In this document: positions 11,620 through 23,686 of the stretch, in pieces
Position numbering within the stretch: position 1 is the first letter of the stretch
Layout of the letters: each line of letters opens with the position of its first letter
Assembly (NCBI RefSeq): GCF_041260155.1
Contig: NC_091934.1
Coordinates: 43,602,398 to 43,666,397 of the forward strand
DNA length: 64,000 bases
Direction: 5' to 3'
DNA from: Ptychodera flava
Taxonomy: Eukaryota > Hemichordata > Enteropneusta > Ptychoderidae
Made by a program: the position numbers and the translations under genes
Notes under the pieces: model-generated
What the model was told of the DNA's origin: nothing
The model's database searches: none
Seen by the model: only the letters and a program-made list of their open reading frames with translations

Positions 11620-11620
<1 letters not shown>
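11263..11620 (-). mobile_element. LINE fragment (endonuclease/pre-RT)
   Basis: This is the paralogue of the 3120-3480 LINE segment, joined directly to the foldback. The minus strand reads ADYFSTVFTREPVG-type and ITSSIGSRVSDKPSVIDLVL-type blocks, which belong to a CR1/L2 LINE endonuclease end and the region after it. It is a short, internally deleted remnant. Confidence 0.6.

Positions 11621-11663
<43 letters not shown>
11621..11663. repeat. (GTT)n microsatellite
   Basis: About 14 GTT units immediately after the LINE fragment. The tract is conserved in position in all spacers. Confidence 0.95.
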
Positions 11664-11664
<1 letters not shown>

Positions 11665-11743
11665 CGTTGTATGCTGTGTGTAATAGAAGTAGGACTTCAA
11701 TAAATTAGACAAAAACGTATAGTATCTGTCTGGTATCTCTCTC

Positions 11744-12300
11744 GTTAGCTCGTGTGTTCACATACGTGAGCTAACATCGCAGCAATGTCTGTCTGTCTGT
11801 CTGTTGGCGCGATATCTGGAGAACGGCTTATTGGATCAGAATCAAATCTGGTAAATAGATTAAATTATGTTTAAGAATGGCAAGAATTGATCAGTTTTTA
11901 GTGGGTGTGGCTTGCATATGTTTTGCATGTATATGTATATCCCCCATGTTTTGCATGTTTTTTATTTGCATAATTAATTATTTAAGAAAAAACAGACATA
12001 CATTGAGAACGGCTGAATAGATTTGGATGAGATTTGCTACAAAAGTTGGCCACACATAGATTTACCCTCTATGGAAGGCATAAAAGGGTGACATCAAAAC
12101 TAATTACTAATTTGCATATTTGATGAACTTTCCTCATTTGGAATATGTATCTAAATTTATCAAAATTGACGAAACTTGATATTTATGGGGGATATACATC
12201 TGAATTGACTCGACCAAAGTTAACAAAATTTGCTATGTACATTAAAGATAGCATGATATAAAATTATTGAAATCATTATTTTTACAGTTGTCTGCGTTGA
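11744..12300 (-). mobile_element. Helentron-like (HINE) element
   Basis: It has a terminal stem-loop (GTTAGCTCGTGTGTTCACAT then ACGTGAGCTAAC), a GTCT microsatellite and a subterminal block (GGATCAGAATCAAATCTGG). The core contains the reverse complement of the 147-bp tandem repeat seen in full at 47330-48240. This layout of stem-loop, microsatellite and tandem core is that described for Helentron-associated (DINE/HINE or pearl-type) elements. The right boundary is approximate. Confidence 0.55.
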
Positions 12301-12405
12301 CCAATTGGCATTAGACGAACTAGAACATATTGTCTAAATCGGGGAGTTTTCAACACTGTCAGGGGCAATTATCACCTAGGCGGTAATATGATTTTATCAT
12401 AAAGG

Positions 12406-12836
12406 AATCAACTCTGCAAAAGTTGAAACATTGTCTAGCAGAGTTGTATTTTTTACATAATTAATAATAATAATAAAGTACATTTGTAATGCACCTAATC
12501 TCTGAACAGAGCTCTAGGCATAACAGAGGAAATGTTGAACCACCGGGACTGGAGACTTCGTAAACGAAAAAGGTTAAACTACTGTTTAAAGAAAGTCACA
12601 TGAAAGTTTGGTGTGTTGAGAAAACACTTGCTTATTTATTAATGATGCATGTGTGTATTTTGTCAGTTTAAAAATTTGTAAATGCGAAAATCTGTACATT
12701 TGATAATACTAAACCTGACAGTAAGTGATACGACCTGGACAGTTAGCGGGCTCTGCATGGATATGTGTAGTGTGGCGTTGTTTTGACTATATCCGATCTC
12801 CTTTTAGACGATGTTTCAACTTTTGCAGAGTTGATT
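12406..12836. mobile_element. 431-bp element with 31-bp terminal inverted repeats
   Basis: The ends are AATCAACTCTGCAAAAGTTG and its complement, extended by GAAACAT.GTCTA. The left end is itself a small hairpin (CAACTCTGC with GCAGAGTTG). A SINE-like piece is inserted at 12463-12594. The superfamily is not clear and no target duplication was recognised. Copies of the same insertion lie at 31845 and 56573, with only the right end at 3846. Confidence 0.6.
12463..12594. mobile_element. SINE-like insertion
   Basis: The paralogues at about 31905 and 56686 read ACATAATTCCGTCACATG without interruption. Here 132 bp beginning with AATAATAATAAAGTAC are inserted. The segment resembles the common LINE/SINE 3' tail type with AATAAT repeats. 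No promoter boxes were identified. Confidence 0.5.
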
Positions 12837-13370
12837 TGTGACCGACTGATAATGCTGCCTAGCTGACAGTTACCGTTACTAGCGTCGCGCTCGTATTTAG
12901 GGGAATTACGAGTTGAGGTACCAGTCTGGATCGTAATGCTTTCAGTAACTGAAGCTGACATACCAAGATGTATAGATTGTAACACAACCTTGTACTTTAT
13001 TACAAGATGGCGACCCGTGTCGTTCACCGTCAAAGGTCTGATCTCAAGTGTCTAGTCTAAGCTCTCTACAAAGTTAAATACATCTCAAGACTTACATAAT
13101 TACAAAAGTTATCACGTGGTAATTTTCCAGTCAGTCTTTGATTGTTTCTTAAGATTAAATAAGATATGATCACACCATGGAATATCCCGTTCTCGATTGT
13201 TCTCATTGAAATCTTAACCAATAATTAATTAAACTATCACACTATCTCTTATCAGCTTCTCGTACGATCTGAGTCAATGACCTTCACACGCCTTGGCCAC
13301 GTGAGGGACGCTTCGAGATAAAATCTCTACAGGGAGGGGCGTTACACTAGGGCTGGCTGGTAGTTACGCC

Positions 13371-13960
13371 ATGGGGCCTCGCACAAAAATCCGTCCCCAG
13401 GGATAGGGATGGGGGTAGAGGTGTCTGAGCACAAAGATCTTATTGATATGTTTTTTTCTTTATTTTAATACGTTTGACTATGATATATATGGCAATAAAG
13501 ATTTATACTACCAACCATTCTTTGCAGCTGTGGTGTCTTTGTCTTATTTTAGCACTGGTTTTGTAACGATTTCTTTTCCTCGTTCGCCGTGCAACGTATT
13601 TGTCCTTTGACAAAGTCAACAACGGGTGCGCTCGTTGTTGACTTTGTTAAAGTTTATCCGGTGATAATCTGGTGACAGCGTCCACAGATTAGTAATTTAC
13701 CCTTGCTTACCCTTGCTTACTTTGGCAAATTAGGCACTCAAACTCATCAGATAACAGACTAGATTACCACCTTGCTTTCTTTGGCGAATTAGACAATCAA
13801 ACTGGTCAGATAGATGCAGCATGCTGATAAAACGTTAACACAAGATTGTCAAGGGCAGTGCAAGACCAAAACACCGAAGTTTGGTAGAATAAACCTTTAT
13901 TAGCAATACAACAAAACACCTACCCACCCCTGGGGACGGACACATAGGCTACCCCATATG
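13371..13960. mobile_element. 590-bp MITE with 8-bp target duplication
   Basis: GTTACGCC occurs on both sides (13363-13370 and 13961-13968) and once in the empty sites at 3902 and 57451. The ends are inverted and GC-rich: ATGGGG..CCGTCCCCAGGG on the left and CCCTGGGGACGG..CCCCATATG on the right. An 8-bp duplication suggests a hAT-type non-autonomous element. No ORF is present. Confidence 0.7.
13604..13650. repeat. 20-bp-arm hairpin
   Basis: CTTTGACAAAGTCAACAACG and its near-complement CGTTGTTGACTTTGTTAAAG are separated by 8 bp inside the 590-bp MITE. Confidence 0.8.
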
Positions 13961-15659
13961 GTTACGCCTGGCAGTGTTGATAATACCTTGATTCAGCTAT
14001 GTTCGCTGCGTTCATTTCACGCGAAGTACGTCCATCCCTAGACTTGCTCCAAGTCTATGGGCATGTAGGCGCTTAATGTCAAAACACAATAAATTGGAGG
14101 AATGAACTACGGCAGACCGTCACGCTAGGTGGTAGGCTAGCGCTTGGCCAGCCGATAACTGCTGCCGAGAACTTCAAAGCCAGGCAAATCGGGACAGTCT
14201 AGTGTACTATGCACACATCACGTGAAAGATGCTATAAGATTATTGTACTTGGGCCTCAGCCCAAGTACATTTGTTTTCATTCCGTGGGAAAAAACTCTGT
14301 AAGGTATAACCATTTCTGGCTGAGACCAGGGAGGGCAAAATGTCTTGGCTTCATCTTTCTTGGCATAATAAATGGCGTAATGATGTTAACTGAATGGAAG
14401 TGCTGCTCTCAGCCAGTCTTGAATAAGTGAGATGTGAATATTAGTGCTTCTCTATCTGAGTTTTTGCCACAAAATCTTCTGAATATAATCAAAATGTGCA
14501 TCGAAATGCAACAATTAATGCACCCTCCGTTTCCTAGGCGATGGCACGACCCTTGCTACACCCACTGGACGAGCCAAAGTGGGAGGGGTAATTTCAGTTT
14601 GGTCGAACAGGAGGGCTCGAGACCAGAATTAAACATGTTTTAATGTTTAAAAGATGTGGACTGGTGTTAATCAAAGTGAAAGTTTGAAAAGGAAAGGTTT
14701 TATATCCTGGACACAATGAAAAACATTACGACTGGAAACTGTACCCCTAGTTGAGAATAGTAATGCCCACAGCGATGGAGAACACTTATCCTTGAGCTGA
14801 GAAAACCAGACCATCATTTCGAAATAGAGCTGCAGATTCGAGAAGCTCGTTAAAAATAGCTAGGTACACCCCATAAAGGGGTGGTTTCGAGTCTTGAGGG
14901 CAAATTTCGCCTCCTTCATTTAGAAATCGTACGTTTGTTTTTCCAGGAGAACACACCATTTGACACAAAATTTGCATGTAAAGGGGTCGCCAGTAAGCAC
15001 GTGGTCAAATCTGGCATAAGAAACAATATGAAATGTTGGGTAAAGTCAGTCCAAAATAAACTGATTTGAACTTTTGTGTTTTGTAATTTATACCACTGCA
15101 GTAACATTACCTTTTTTGACAAATCACACAATGTAATACGTTTTGAAACTGAATACTCCGACGTAATCTGTGTCTCCTTTGCTAAAAAATACGGTATGCC
15201 GATTACCATGTAAGGAGATGATGACGTCAAGACAGATTTGTAGTGCGTTTGGTCCTGGATGGTGCACGAAGTTTTGTCAAGGTAGCTTGTGTATTTATTT
15301 CCTAAATGGGAGAGATTAGGGTCGATCTAAACGAAGGCCGAAGAATGTTATGATACTCTAAGCGAGCTGAACTCTAACGCGAATGGTTGGATAATTTGGA
15401 GGATGTCTAGAATGATCTCGTCTCATTAAGATTATTTGGCAGTCAGTATTGAATTTCAACTGCGTCACAAGTTTGCGAAATGAGTATTCCGTCGAACGGT
15501 CAACGAACGATATTTTAGAAATCTGGAGACATGGCACATCGCATTTTTATTTTAGTATTTTATATTTTACAAAAGATTTAAGAAGCAATGATTTTGTCGA
15601 AAATTCTGAAAAAAATATAGGAAGATTTGATCGCGAACACATTTTCACTTGGGGTCAAC

Positions 15660-15969
15660 TAGCCCTGCGTACGATGTTGTGTGTTCCGCTACATCGCCCC
15701 GCTCACCACAGCCCTGCAAAGACCCGTACGTTGGGTCGGTGACTTCAAATCCATTTTGAGACTTGACGTAAAAAGCCAAATTACTGCCGAAATTCAGCGT
15801 TCTTGGGCCCAAGTCGTATCCCAGCCTACCTCAGCTACTCGATCGCTTCCAAAAATGACAGTCTTTTATTCACTTCTCGTAAATAACCGTCGATGTCGGC
15901 AACTCTCTCGCTAGCCCTGCGTACGATGCTGTGTGTTAGCTGTAGCACATAGCATCGTACGCAGGGCTA
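15660..15969. mobile_element. 310-bp TAG..CTA element with 9-bp target duplication
   Basis: The left end reads TAGCCCTGCGTACGATG and the right end is its complement. GGGGTCAAC flanks both sides (15651-15659 and 15970-15978). The last 58 bp (15912-15969) form a complete hairpin of their own with the same termini, as if a second short copy were fused to the right end. Confidence 0.8.
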
Positions 15970-16704
15970 GGGGTCAACATGGGGTCGCAGCCATGTTGCC
16001 TCAAAACTTATTTCTGTCTGCACTCAAAACTCAAAAATGTCGGATATGAACCTGAAAAATCGATGCAATTTGTCAAACTTCGGCGAAATTTCAGCCTATA
16101 GACAAAATTTCATCTAGGTAAGGTAAATTTACTGAAATTTGATCGACAAATAATCCTGAGCTTGAACGCTTGGCCAGGTTTATGAGATTGTTTTCAAGCG
16201 ACGGCGGCAGACCGTACCGGGCTCTGGATATGAACCTACCGCCGGTGTAGCTGTAATAACTGTTGCGTTGTTTTAGTGCCCACGGACGAACGTCCTGGGG
16301 GAGTTATAGGTTTGGTCATGTCAGTCCGTCCGTCCGTCCGTTCACGCAGATATCTCAGACATGCCCTGGTCAATTTCTTTCAAACTTTGCACAAGAATAG
16401 TACCCAACCCATACAGATGCACGTCGATTCGTTTCACAATGCAATCGAATTTGGCCGTGTTAGAGGACTTTTTAGTTTACACCTCCATAGGCTCCCATGT
16501 ATAAGGCAGTTCTCCATAGGACTCCATGTATAAGGCCAAGAAAAATAAAAAATTAGTTTCTCATCGTATTCATATTGCCTAAAGAGGATGCAGTGACACA
16601 GTTTTTTTGTCCCACGGATAAAGTCCAGGGGGCTTATAGATTGGGTCATATCCGTCCGTGAGTCCATCAGTGAGCCCATCGGTTCACGCAGATATCTCAG
16701 ACAT

Positions 16705-17370
16705 TTTGACAAAATATCATGTGACCTTGGTGACCTTTGACCTCAAATATACATTATTGTCCATAACTCAGTAACCACAAGTGCTAAACCTTTCATATTT
16801 GGTATGATGGGACACCTTATGACGCCACATATTGTACGCCATTAATTATGCGCATATCTAATTTTGAGCGAGCCAATAGAGCTAGAGGTCTGATTTTTGG
16901 TATATAGGGATAAGTTAATAATATAATTGTTTGACAAAACGTCACGTGACCTCAATGACCTTTGACCTCAAATATACATATTTGTCCACAACTCAGTAAA
17001 CACAAGTGCTACACCCTTCATATTTGGTATGATAGGACACCTTATGACACCATATATTGTACCTCATTAATTATGCACATATCTAATTTTGAGCGAGCCA
17101 ATAGAGCTAGAGGTCTGATTTTTGGTATATAGGAATAACTTAGCAATACAATTATTTTGACACAATGTCACGTGACCTCAATGACCTTTGACCTCAAATA
17201 TATGTATATTTGTCCACAACTCAGTAACCACAGGTGCTACACCCTTCATATTTGGTATGATGGGACACCTTATGACACCACATATTGTACCTCATTAATT
17301 ATGCGCATATCTAATTCTGAGCAAGCCAATAGAGCTGGATGTCCGATTTTTGGTATATAGGGATAACTAT
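16705..17370. repeat. 225-bp tandem repeat, three copies
   Basis: The period is 225-226 bp, judged from TGACCTTTGACCTCAA at 16731, 16956 and 17182. Each copy holds the sequence TGACCTTTGACCT, which on the other strand is AGGTCAAAGGTCA, the consensus DR1 nuclear-receptor element. The repeats also share CTCATTAATTATGCGCATAT and TTTTTGGTATATAGG. Confidence 0.9.
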
Positions 17371-19106
17371 AGGGTAGAAATCTAAATATGCCCATCTAAA
17401 TATTAGACATCTACCATCGAGAACAAAAGAAATTTGCTGTAATTTGAATATTTAAGGAGTTTAAGCAATTCCACTATAAATAAAGAACCCCTGCCTCAAA
17501 CTCCACAAAAGTTGCTAGACATATTTTGCCGTTGTCATGCCATTGCTTCGTTTAATAACCAGTTAATCAAATGCCTAATTGACGGGAGGAAATTCAAGAC
17601 CATATTTGAATAGTAGTATATATTGTCCTCAAAATTACTCTATCACGGCCCAAGTACTCATTGCCTTCAGCAATACTGCCTTGTTATTATTATTATTGTA
17701 CTTGGGCCTCAGCCCAAGTACATTTGTTTTCATTCCGTGGGAAAAAACTGTAAGGTATAACCATTTCTGGCTGAGACCAGGGAGGGCAAAATGTATTGGC
17801 TTCATCTTTCTTGGCATAATAAATGGCGTAATGATGTTAACTGAATGGAAGTGCTGCTCTCAGCCAGTCTTGAATAAGTGAGATGTGAATATAAATGCTT
17901 CTCTATCTGAGTTTTGGCCACAAAATCTTCTGAATATAATCAAAATGTGCACCGAAATGCAACAATTAATGCACCCTCCGTTTCTAGGCGATGGCACGAC
18001 CCTTGCTACACCCACTGGACGAGCCAAAGTGGGAGGGGTAATTTCGGTTTGGTCGAACAGGAGGGCTCGAGACCAGAATTTAACATTTAAACTTGAAACA
18101 TGTTAATCACTGACAAGATGTGGATTAGTGTTAATCAAAGAGAAAGTTTGAAAAGGAAAGGTTTTATATCCCGGACACAATGAAAAACATTACGACTGGA
18201 AACTGTACCCCCGGTTGAGAATAGTAATGCCCACAGCGATGGAGAACACTTATCCTTGAGCTGAGAAAACCAGACCATCATTTCGAAATAGAGCTGCAGA
18301 TTCGAGAAGCTCGTTAAAAATAGCTAGGTACACCCCAAAGGGGTGGTTTCGAGTCTTGAGGGCAAATTTGCCTCCTTCATTTAGAAATCGTACGTTTGTT
18401 TTTCCAGGGGAACACATCATTTGACACAAAATTTGCATGAAAAGGGGTCGCCAGTAAGCACGTGGTCAAATCTGGCATAAGAAACAATATGAAATGTTGG
18501 GTAAAGCCAGTCCAAAATAAACTGATTTGAACTTTTGTGTTTTGTAATTTATACCACTGCAGTAACATGACTTTTTTTTGACAACATCACACAATGTAAT
18601 ACGTTTTGAAACTGAATACTCCGACGTATTCTGTGTCCCCTTTGCTAAAAAATACGGTATGCCGATTACCATGTAAGGAGATGATGACGTCAAGACAGAT
18701 TTGTAGTGCGTTTGGTCTTGGATGGTGCACGAAGTTTTGTCGAGGTAGCTTGTGTATTTATTTCCGAAATGGGAGATATTAGGGTCGATCTAAAAGAAGG
18801 CCGAAAAATGTTATGATACTCTAAGCGAGCTGAACTCCAATGCGAATGGTTGGATAATTTGGAGGATGTCTAGACTGATCTCGTCTCATTAAGATTATTT
18901 GGCAGTCAGTATTGAATTTCAACTGCGTCACAAGTTTGCGTCGAACGGTCAACGAACGATATTTTAGAAATCTGGAGACATGGCACATCGCAGTTTTATT
19001 TTAGTATTTTATATTTTACAAAAGATGTAAGAAGCAATGATTTGTTGAAATTCTGAAAAAATATAGGAAGATTTGATCGCGAACACATTTTCACTTGGGG
19101 GTCAAC

Positions 19107-19418
19107 TAGCCCTGCGTACGATGCTGTGTGTTCCACTACAGCTAACCGCCCGCACACCACAGCCCTGCAAAGACCGTACGTTGGGTCGGTGACTTCAAAT
19201 CCATTTTGGGACTTGACGTAAAAAGCCAAATTACTGCCGAAATTCAGCGTTCTTGGGCCCAAGTCGTATCCCAGCCTACCTCAGCTACTCGATCGCTTCC
19301 AAAATGACAGTCTTTTATTCACTTCTCGTAAATAACCGTCGATGTCGGCAACTCTCTCGCTGGCCCTGCGTACGATGCTGTGTGTTAGCTGTAGCACATA
19401 GCATCGTACGCAGGGCTA
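19107..19418. mobile_element. 312-bp TAG..CTA element (copy in second unit)
   Basis: This is the paralogue of 15660-15969, carried along by the tandem duplication. It has the same GGGGTCAAC 9-bp flanks (19098-19106 and 19419-19427) and the same self-contained hairpin at its right end. Confidence 0.8.
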
Positions 19419-20114
19419 GGGGTCAACATGGGTCGCAGCCATGTTGCCTCAAAACTTATTTCTGTCTGCATTCAAAACTCAAAAATGTCGCATATGAACC
19501 TGAAAAATCTATGTAATTTTGTCAAACTTCGGCGAAATTTCAGCCTATAGACAAAATTTCATCTAGGTAAGGTAAATTTACTGAAATTTGATCGACAAAT
19601 AATCCTGAGCTGAACGTGACAGCTCGCCTTCTCTGGGAAGTCATGCATCCGGCCAGCTGCCCATATGGCCGGGTGCATGAGATTGTTTTCAAGCGACGGC
19701 GGCAGACCGTACGGGGCTCTGGATATGAACCTACCGCCGGTGTAGCTGTAATAACTGTTGCGTTGTTTTTAATCACCACGGACGAAGTCCGAGGTCCGTG
19801 CGTCCGTTCACGCCTAGTACCCAACCCATACAGATGCACGTCGATTTGTTTCACAATGCTTTCAAATTTGGCCGTGTTAGAGGACTTTTTAGTTTACAAC
19901 TCCATAGACTCCCTGTTAAGGCAGTTCTCCATAGATTCGCATGTATGATGCCAGAAAAATAAAAATTTAGTTTCTCATCGTATTCATATTGCCAAAGGAT
20001 GCAGTGACACATTTTTTTTGTCCCCACGGATAAAGTCCAGGGGGCTTATAGATATGCTCATATCCGTCCGTGAGTCCATCAGTGAGTCCATCGGTTCACG
20101 CAGATATCTCAGAC

Positions 20115-20996
20115 ATTTGACAAAATATCATGTGACCTTGGTGACCTTTGACCTCAAATATACATTATTGTCCATAACTCAGTAACCAGAAGTGCTAAAC
20201 CTTTCATATTTGGTATGATGGGACACCTTATGACGCCACATATTGTACCCATTAATTATGTGCATATCTAATTATGAGCGAGCCAATGGAGCAAGAGGTC
20301 TGATTTCTGGTATATAGGGATAAGTTAACAATATAATTTGTTGACAAAACTTCACGGGACCTCAATGACCTTTGACCTCAAATATACATATTTGTCCACA
20401 ACTCAGTAACCACAAGTGCTACACCCTTCATATTTGGTATGAAAGGACACCTTATGACACCATATATTGTACCTCATTAATTATGTGCATATCTTATTTG
20501 AGCGAGCCAATAGAGCTAGAGGTCTGATTTTTGGTATATAGGAATAACTTAGCAATACAATTATTATGACAAAATGTGACGTGACCTCAATGACCTTTGA
20601 CCTCAAATATATATATTTGTCCACAACTCAGTAACCACAAGTGCTACATCCTTCATATTTGGTATGATAAGACACCTTATGACACCACATATTGTACCTC
20701 ATTAATTATGCGCATATATAATTTTGAGCGCGCCAATAGAGCTAGAGGTCTGATTTTTGGTATATAGGAATAACTTAGCAATACAATTATTTTGACAAAA
20801 TGTCACGTGACCTTGATGACCTTTGACCTCAAATATATATATTTGTCCACAACTCAGTAACCACAAGTGCTACACCCTTCATAAATGGTATGATGGGACA
20901 CCTTATGACACCACATATTGTACCTCATTAATTATGCGCATATCTAATTCTGAGCAAGCCAATAGAGCTGGATGTCCGATTTTTGGTATATAGGGA
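20115..20996. repeat. 225-bp tandem repeat, four copies
   Basis: The DR1 sequence TGACCTTTGACCT recurs at about 20142, 20366, 20591 and 20817, giving 224-226-bp spacing. The repeats are otherwise the same as at 16705-17370, with one extra unit. Confidence 0.9.
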
Positions 20997-21314
20997 TAAC
21001 TATAGGGTAGAAATCTAAATATGCCCATCTAAATATTAGACATCTACCATCGAGAACAAAAGAAATTTGCTGTAATTTGAATATTTAAGGAGTTTAAGCA
21101 ATCCCCGCTATAAATAAAGAACCCCTGCCTCAAACTCCACAAAAGTTGCTAGACATTTTTTGCCGTTGTCATGCCATTGCTTCGTTTAATAACCAGTTAA
21201 TCAAATGCCTCATTGACAGGAGGAAATTCAAGACCATATTTGAATAGTAGTATATATTGTCCTCAAAATTACTCTATCACGGCCCAAGTACTCATTGCCT
21301 TCAGCAATACTGCC

Positions 21315-21317
<3 letters not shown>

Positions 21318-21363
<46 letters not shown>
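21318..21363. repeat. (TTA)n tract
   Basis: About 15 TTA units join the right edge of the second 3.6-kb unit to the 3' end of the minus-strand LINE. The tract may be the LINE's AAT-repeat tail, or the LINE may have entered a pre-existing TTA run; the first unit also ends in a short TTA run. Confidence 0.9.
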
Positions 21364-21364
<1 letters not shown>

Positions 21365-23686
21365 CTTTATTTAACGAGGGTTGTCTGATTTACAAAATGA
21401 ATTGTAATTTCCATCAGAGCCCTCTAAAATAAGTCCATTGTCATACAAAGAGAAAGCATACATGGAAAAAGTATTGAATTGGGGACATTTCGATAAATAA
21501 ACAGATTATAAATAAATATGCGAAACTAAAATGTAACAAAGGTCCAACAAGACACAATCAATCCAAATCAGAGCCCTCGTCCATGAACTTAGCATACAGA
21601 TAATTACGTAATGTGGATTTAAAGGATAACAAAGTTTCACAGCTACGAACGGACGAGGGAATAGCGTTCCAAATTTTAACTGCTCGATAAGCGAATGATC
21701 TTTGACCCATAGCCGTTCTAAATGACGGCGTGTATAAATTACCATGACTAGTGTTGCGCGTATTTAAATGATGCATTTCTGTGAGAGGACGGAATAAATT
21801 ACATAAATAGGAAGGTGCAAGATTGTGTAGAGCTTTAAAAGTCATTACAGCAGTAAAATAAGTAATACGAAAGTCTATGGGCAACCAATGAAGACTGGTG
21901 AAAACAATTCGAGAGGAAACAGATGTATCGACACCTAAAATAACCCTGCCAGCTCTTTTCTGGAGTTTATACAATTTCTGGAGATTTGTTTTGGAAGTGC
22001 TACCCCAGACAGTGCAACAATAATCGACTACAGAAAGAAATAACGCATTGTAAACTAAGAGTAGTACATTTCTCTGAGTGAAAGGGCGCACTTTACGCAA
22101 AATTCCAATTCTCATAGACAAATTCTTACATAGCTTATTAATGTGATCATCCCAACTTAAGATGTTATCAATTTGCACACCTAGAAGTGTGTGAGTAAAA
22201 ACATTTACAATTGGAGTGTTGTTGATTTGAATAGTGAAAGGGGCATCAGAATCAGTAAAAAGCTTGATTTTAGGACGTGATGCAACAACCATAAATTTTG
22301 TTATAGTGGTATTAATTGGAAACCCTGTTTGAAACCGGTATAAGATCCTCATTCAAACTGAAGTGACATTTTCTATGGTAGCCCCGGAAACACACATGGT
22401 CTGGTCATCTTCAAACATTTCCAAATTGCTCCCATTAAGACACAGTGGAAGATCATTTATGAAAATTAAAAACAGAAGCTAAGTGGTCCCAGTATGGAGC
22501 CCTGTGGGACTCCACAAGTAACTTGTAACACGTCAGAGTTTTCAGACATATAACCGACAAGCTGGTTTCTACCGGTCATGTAGGAGCGGAACCAATTTAA
22601 AGATGACCCAGTTACACCATAAGTAAAAAGTTTCTTTTGCAACATGTCATGATCAACAAGATCGAAAGCTTTACACAAGTCTAAAAACATTAAGCCACTG
22701 TACAAACTCTGATCCATATTGCTGAGAAGTTGATCGGTTAACTTAAGCAGAGCAGTATGACATGAGTGTAACTTTCTAAAACCAGATTGAGAGTCAACAA
22801 TTAAGTTATGACAGTGCAAAAAATTGTACAAACTGTTGTAAACATGTTTCTCTAAAGTTTTTGATAGAATAGGTAAAAGAGAAATAGGCCTATAGTTGTT
22901 AATGTCACTTTTTGAACCACACTTACGTATAGGAACAATCTTGGCACTTTTGAAGCAATCAGGAAAGATGCCATTGAAAATAGACATAACACGATTGGAA
23001 CTAATTTGGGATAATTGGATGGTGAAGTAATGTCGATATAATCTGCAAATGTAACCTCACTGCTTTTCTTCGTAAGTTAGACACTTGTTTTTATGAGTAA
23101 TTTGTAATATTGCAACATTCAGCTATAGGGCACCTAACACTTTTGAAAAATGTGAAATATATAAAGCTCCAATTATCCCAAATTAGTTCCAACAGTGTTA
23201 CATGTTGAAAATACTGGTGACAGAATCTGCTATACAATTTGCACCAAGTTTCAAAAGTCTGGGAGATATATTGTCCCTTCCAGCAGATTTACTATCATCC
23301 AATAGAGAAAGCTGCTCTTTTACAAAATTAACTGAGACAGGGGGAATTTGAAAAGTAACAGGGGTTGAGCCAACTTTTGAATTAAACCATGCTGCAGTAA
23401 TACTCAAATCATTTGAAACATTGATACAGTTACGATACTTATCAGTAATTCCAGTAAAATGAACATTAAATGCCTGGGCAATGTCCTTATGGTTTCTTAG
23501 TAATCTACCATCACTATGAATGCAAGGGTTTTGTGTACGAACATCACCCTGAGACAAAATTTCATTCACAGAGCGCCAAATAACGGACGGGTAGCTGGAA
23601 TTGCTACTGAAAATATCTTTATAGTACATGCGCTTTGCGAAAGTAATTGTGTGAACAACCCTGTTTCTCAGGGATCTATACAATGA
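21363..23686 (-). mobile_element. 5'-truncated LINE (CR1/L2-type), non-functional
   Basis: Minus-strand reading frames give a pre-RT segment (23198-23683, LYRSLRNRVVHTITFAKRMY), then reverse transcriptase. RT blocks are YRPISLLPILSK, the motif with FLDLCKAFDLVDHDML, CGVPQGSILGP and a changed catalytic box reading FEDD instead of YADD. The C-terminal part (21558-22352) reads SWDDHINKLCKNLSMRIGIL, then WGSTSKTNLQKLYKLQKRA. The frames are interrupted after CGVPQGSILGPLSF and by a 214-bp MITE. The endonuclease domain is missing, so the insertion was truncated on arrival or later. Confidence 0.85.
22987..23200. mobile_element. 214-bp MITE nested in the LINE
   Basis: Long inverted ends read TTGGAACTAATTTGGGATAA then TTGGA (22996 on) and the perfect complement up to 23193. 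They extend outward imperfectly to TAACAC/GTGTTA. It interrupts the LINE frame exactly between SIFNM and MSIFNG. TA occurs at both outer edges, which would fit a Tc1/mariner-type insertion; the exact duplication is uncertain. Confidence 0.75.

Larger units (their letters stand above)
12837..14240 (+). other. 5'-side spacer of the P450 duplication unit
   Basis: It matches 56934-57830 base for base over long blocks, including the CCACGTGAGGGAC and GGAGGGGCGTTACACTAGGG blocks. It is interrupted by a 590-bp MITE (13371-13960) and ends where a 9.4-kb block is inserted after GCTATAAGAT. No coding exon is seen. Confidence 0.7.
14241..17693. repeat. 3.45-kb repeat unit, first tandem copy
   Basis: It begins near GTACTTGGGCCTCAGCCCAA, a near-palindrome. 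Before its right edge it carries GGCCCAAGTAC (17648-17658), so the unit has short inverted ends. A second copy follows immediately at 17694. It contains a 310-bp TAG..CTA element, a CCGT-rich stretch near 16321-16345 and three 225-bp repeats. I see no transposase or other long ORF, so it looks like a non-autonomous element or satellite-type unit. The paralogous spacers lack it entirely. Confidence 0.7.
17694..21317. repeat. 3.6-kb repeat unit, second tandem copy
   Basis: It is a close copy of 14241-17693 throughout. It differs by an extra hairpin-bearing insertion near 19616-19680 and by having four rather than three 225-bp repeats. Both units end in CAATACTGCCTTG followed by a TTA run. No gene is seen. 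Confidence 0.75.

Noticed and set aside
21558-23683. Long minus-strand ORFs as a host gene between P450 copies 1 and 2
   Set aside because: Reverse-transcriptase motifs identify a LINE.
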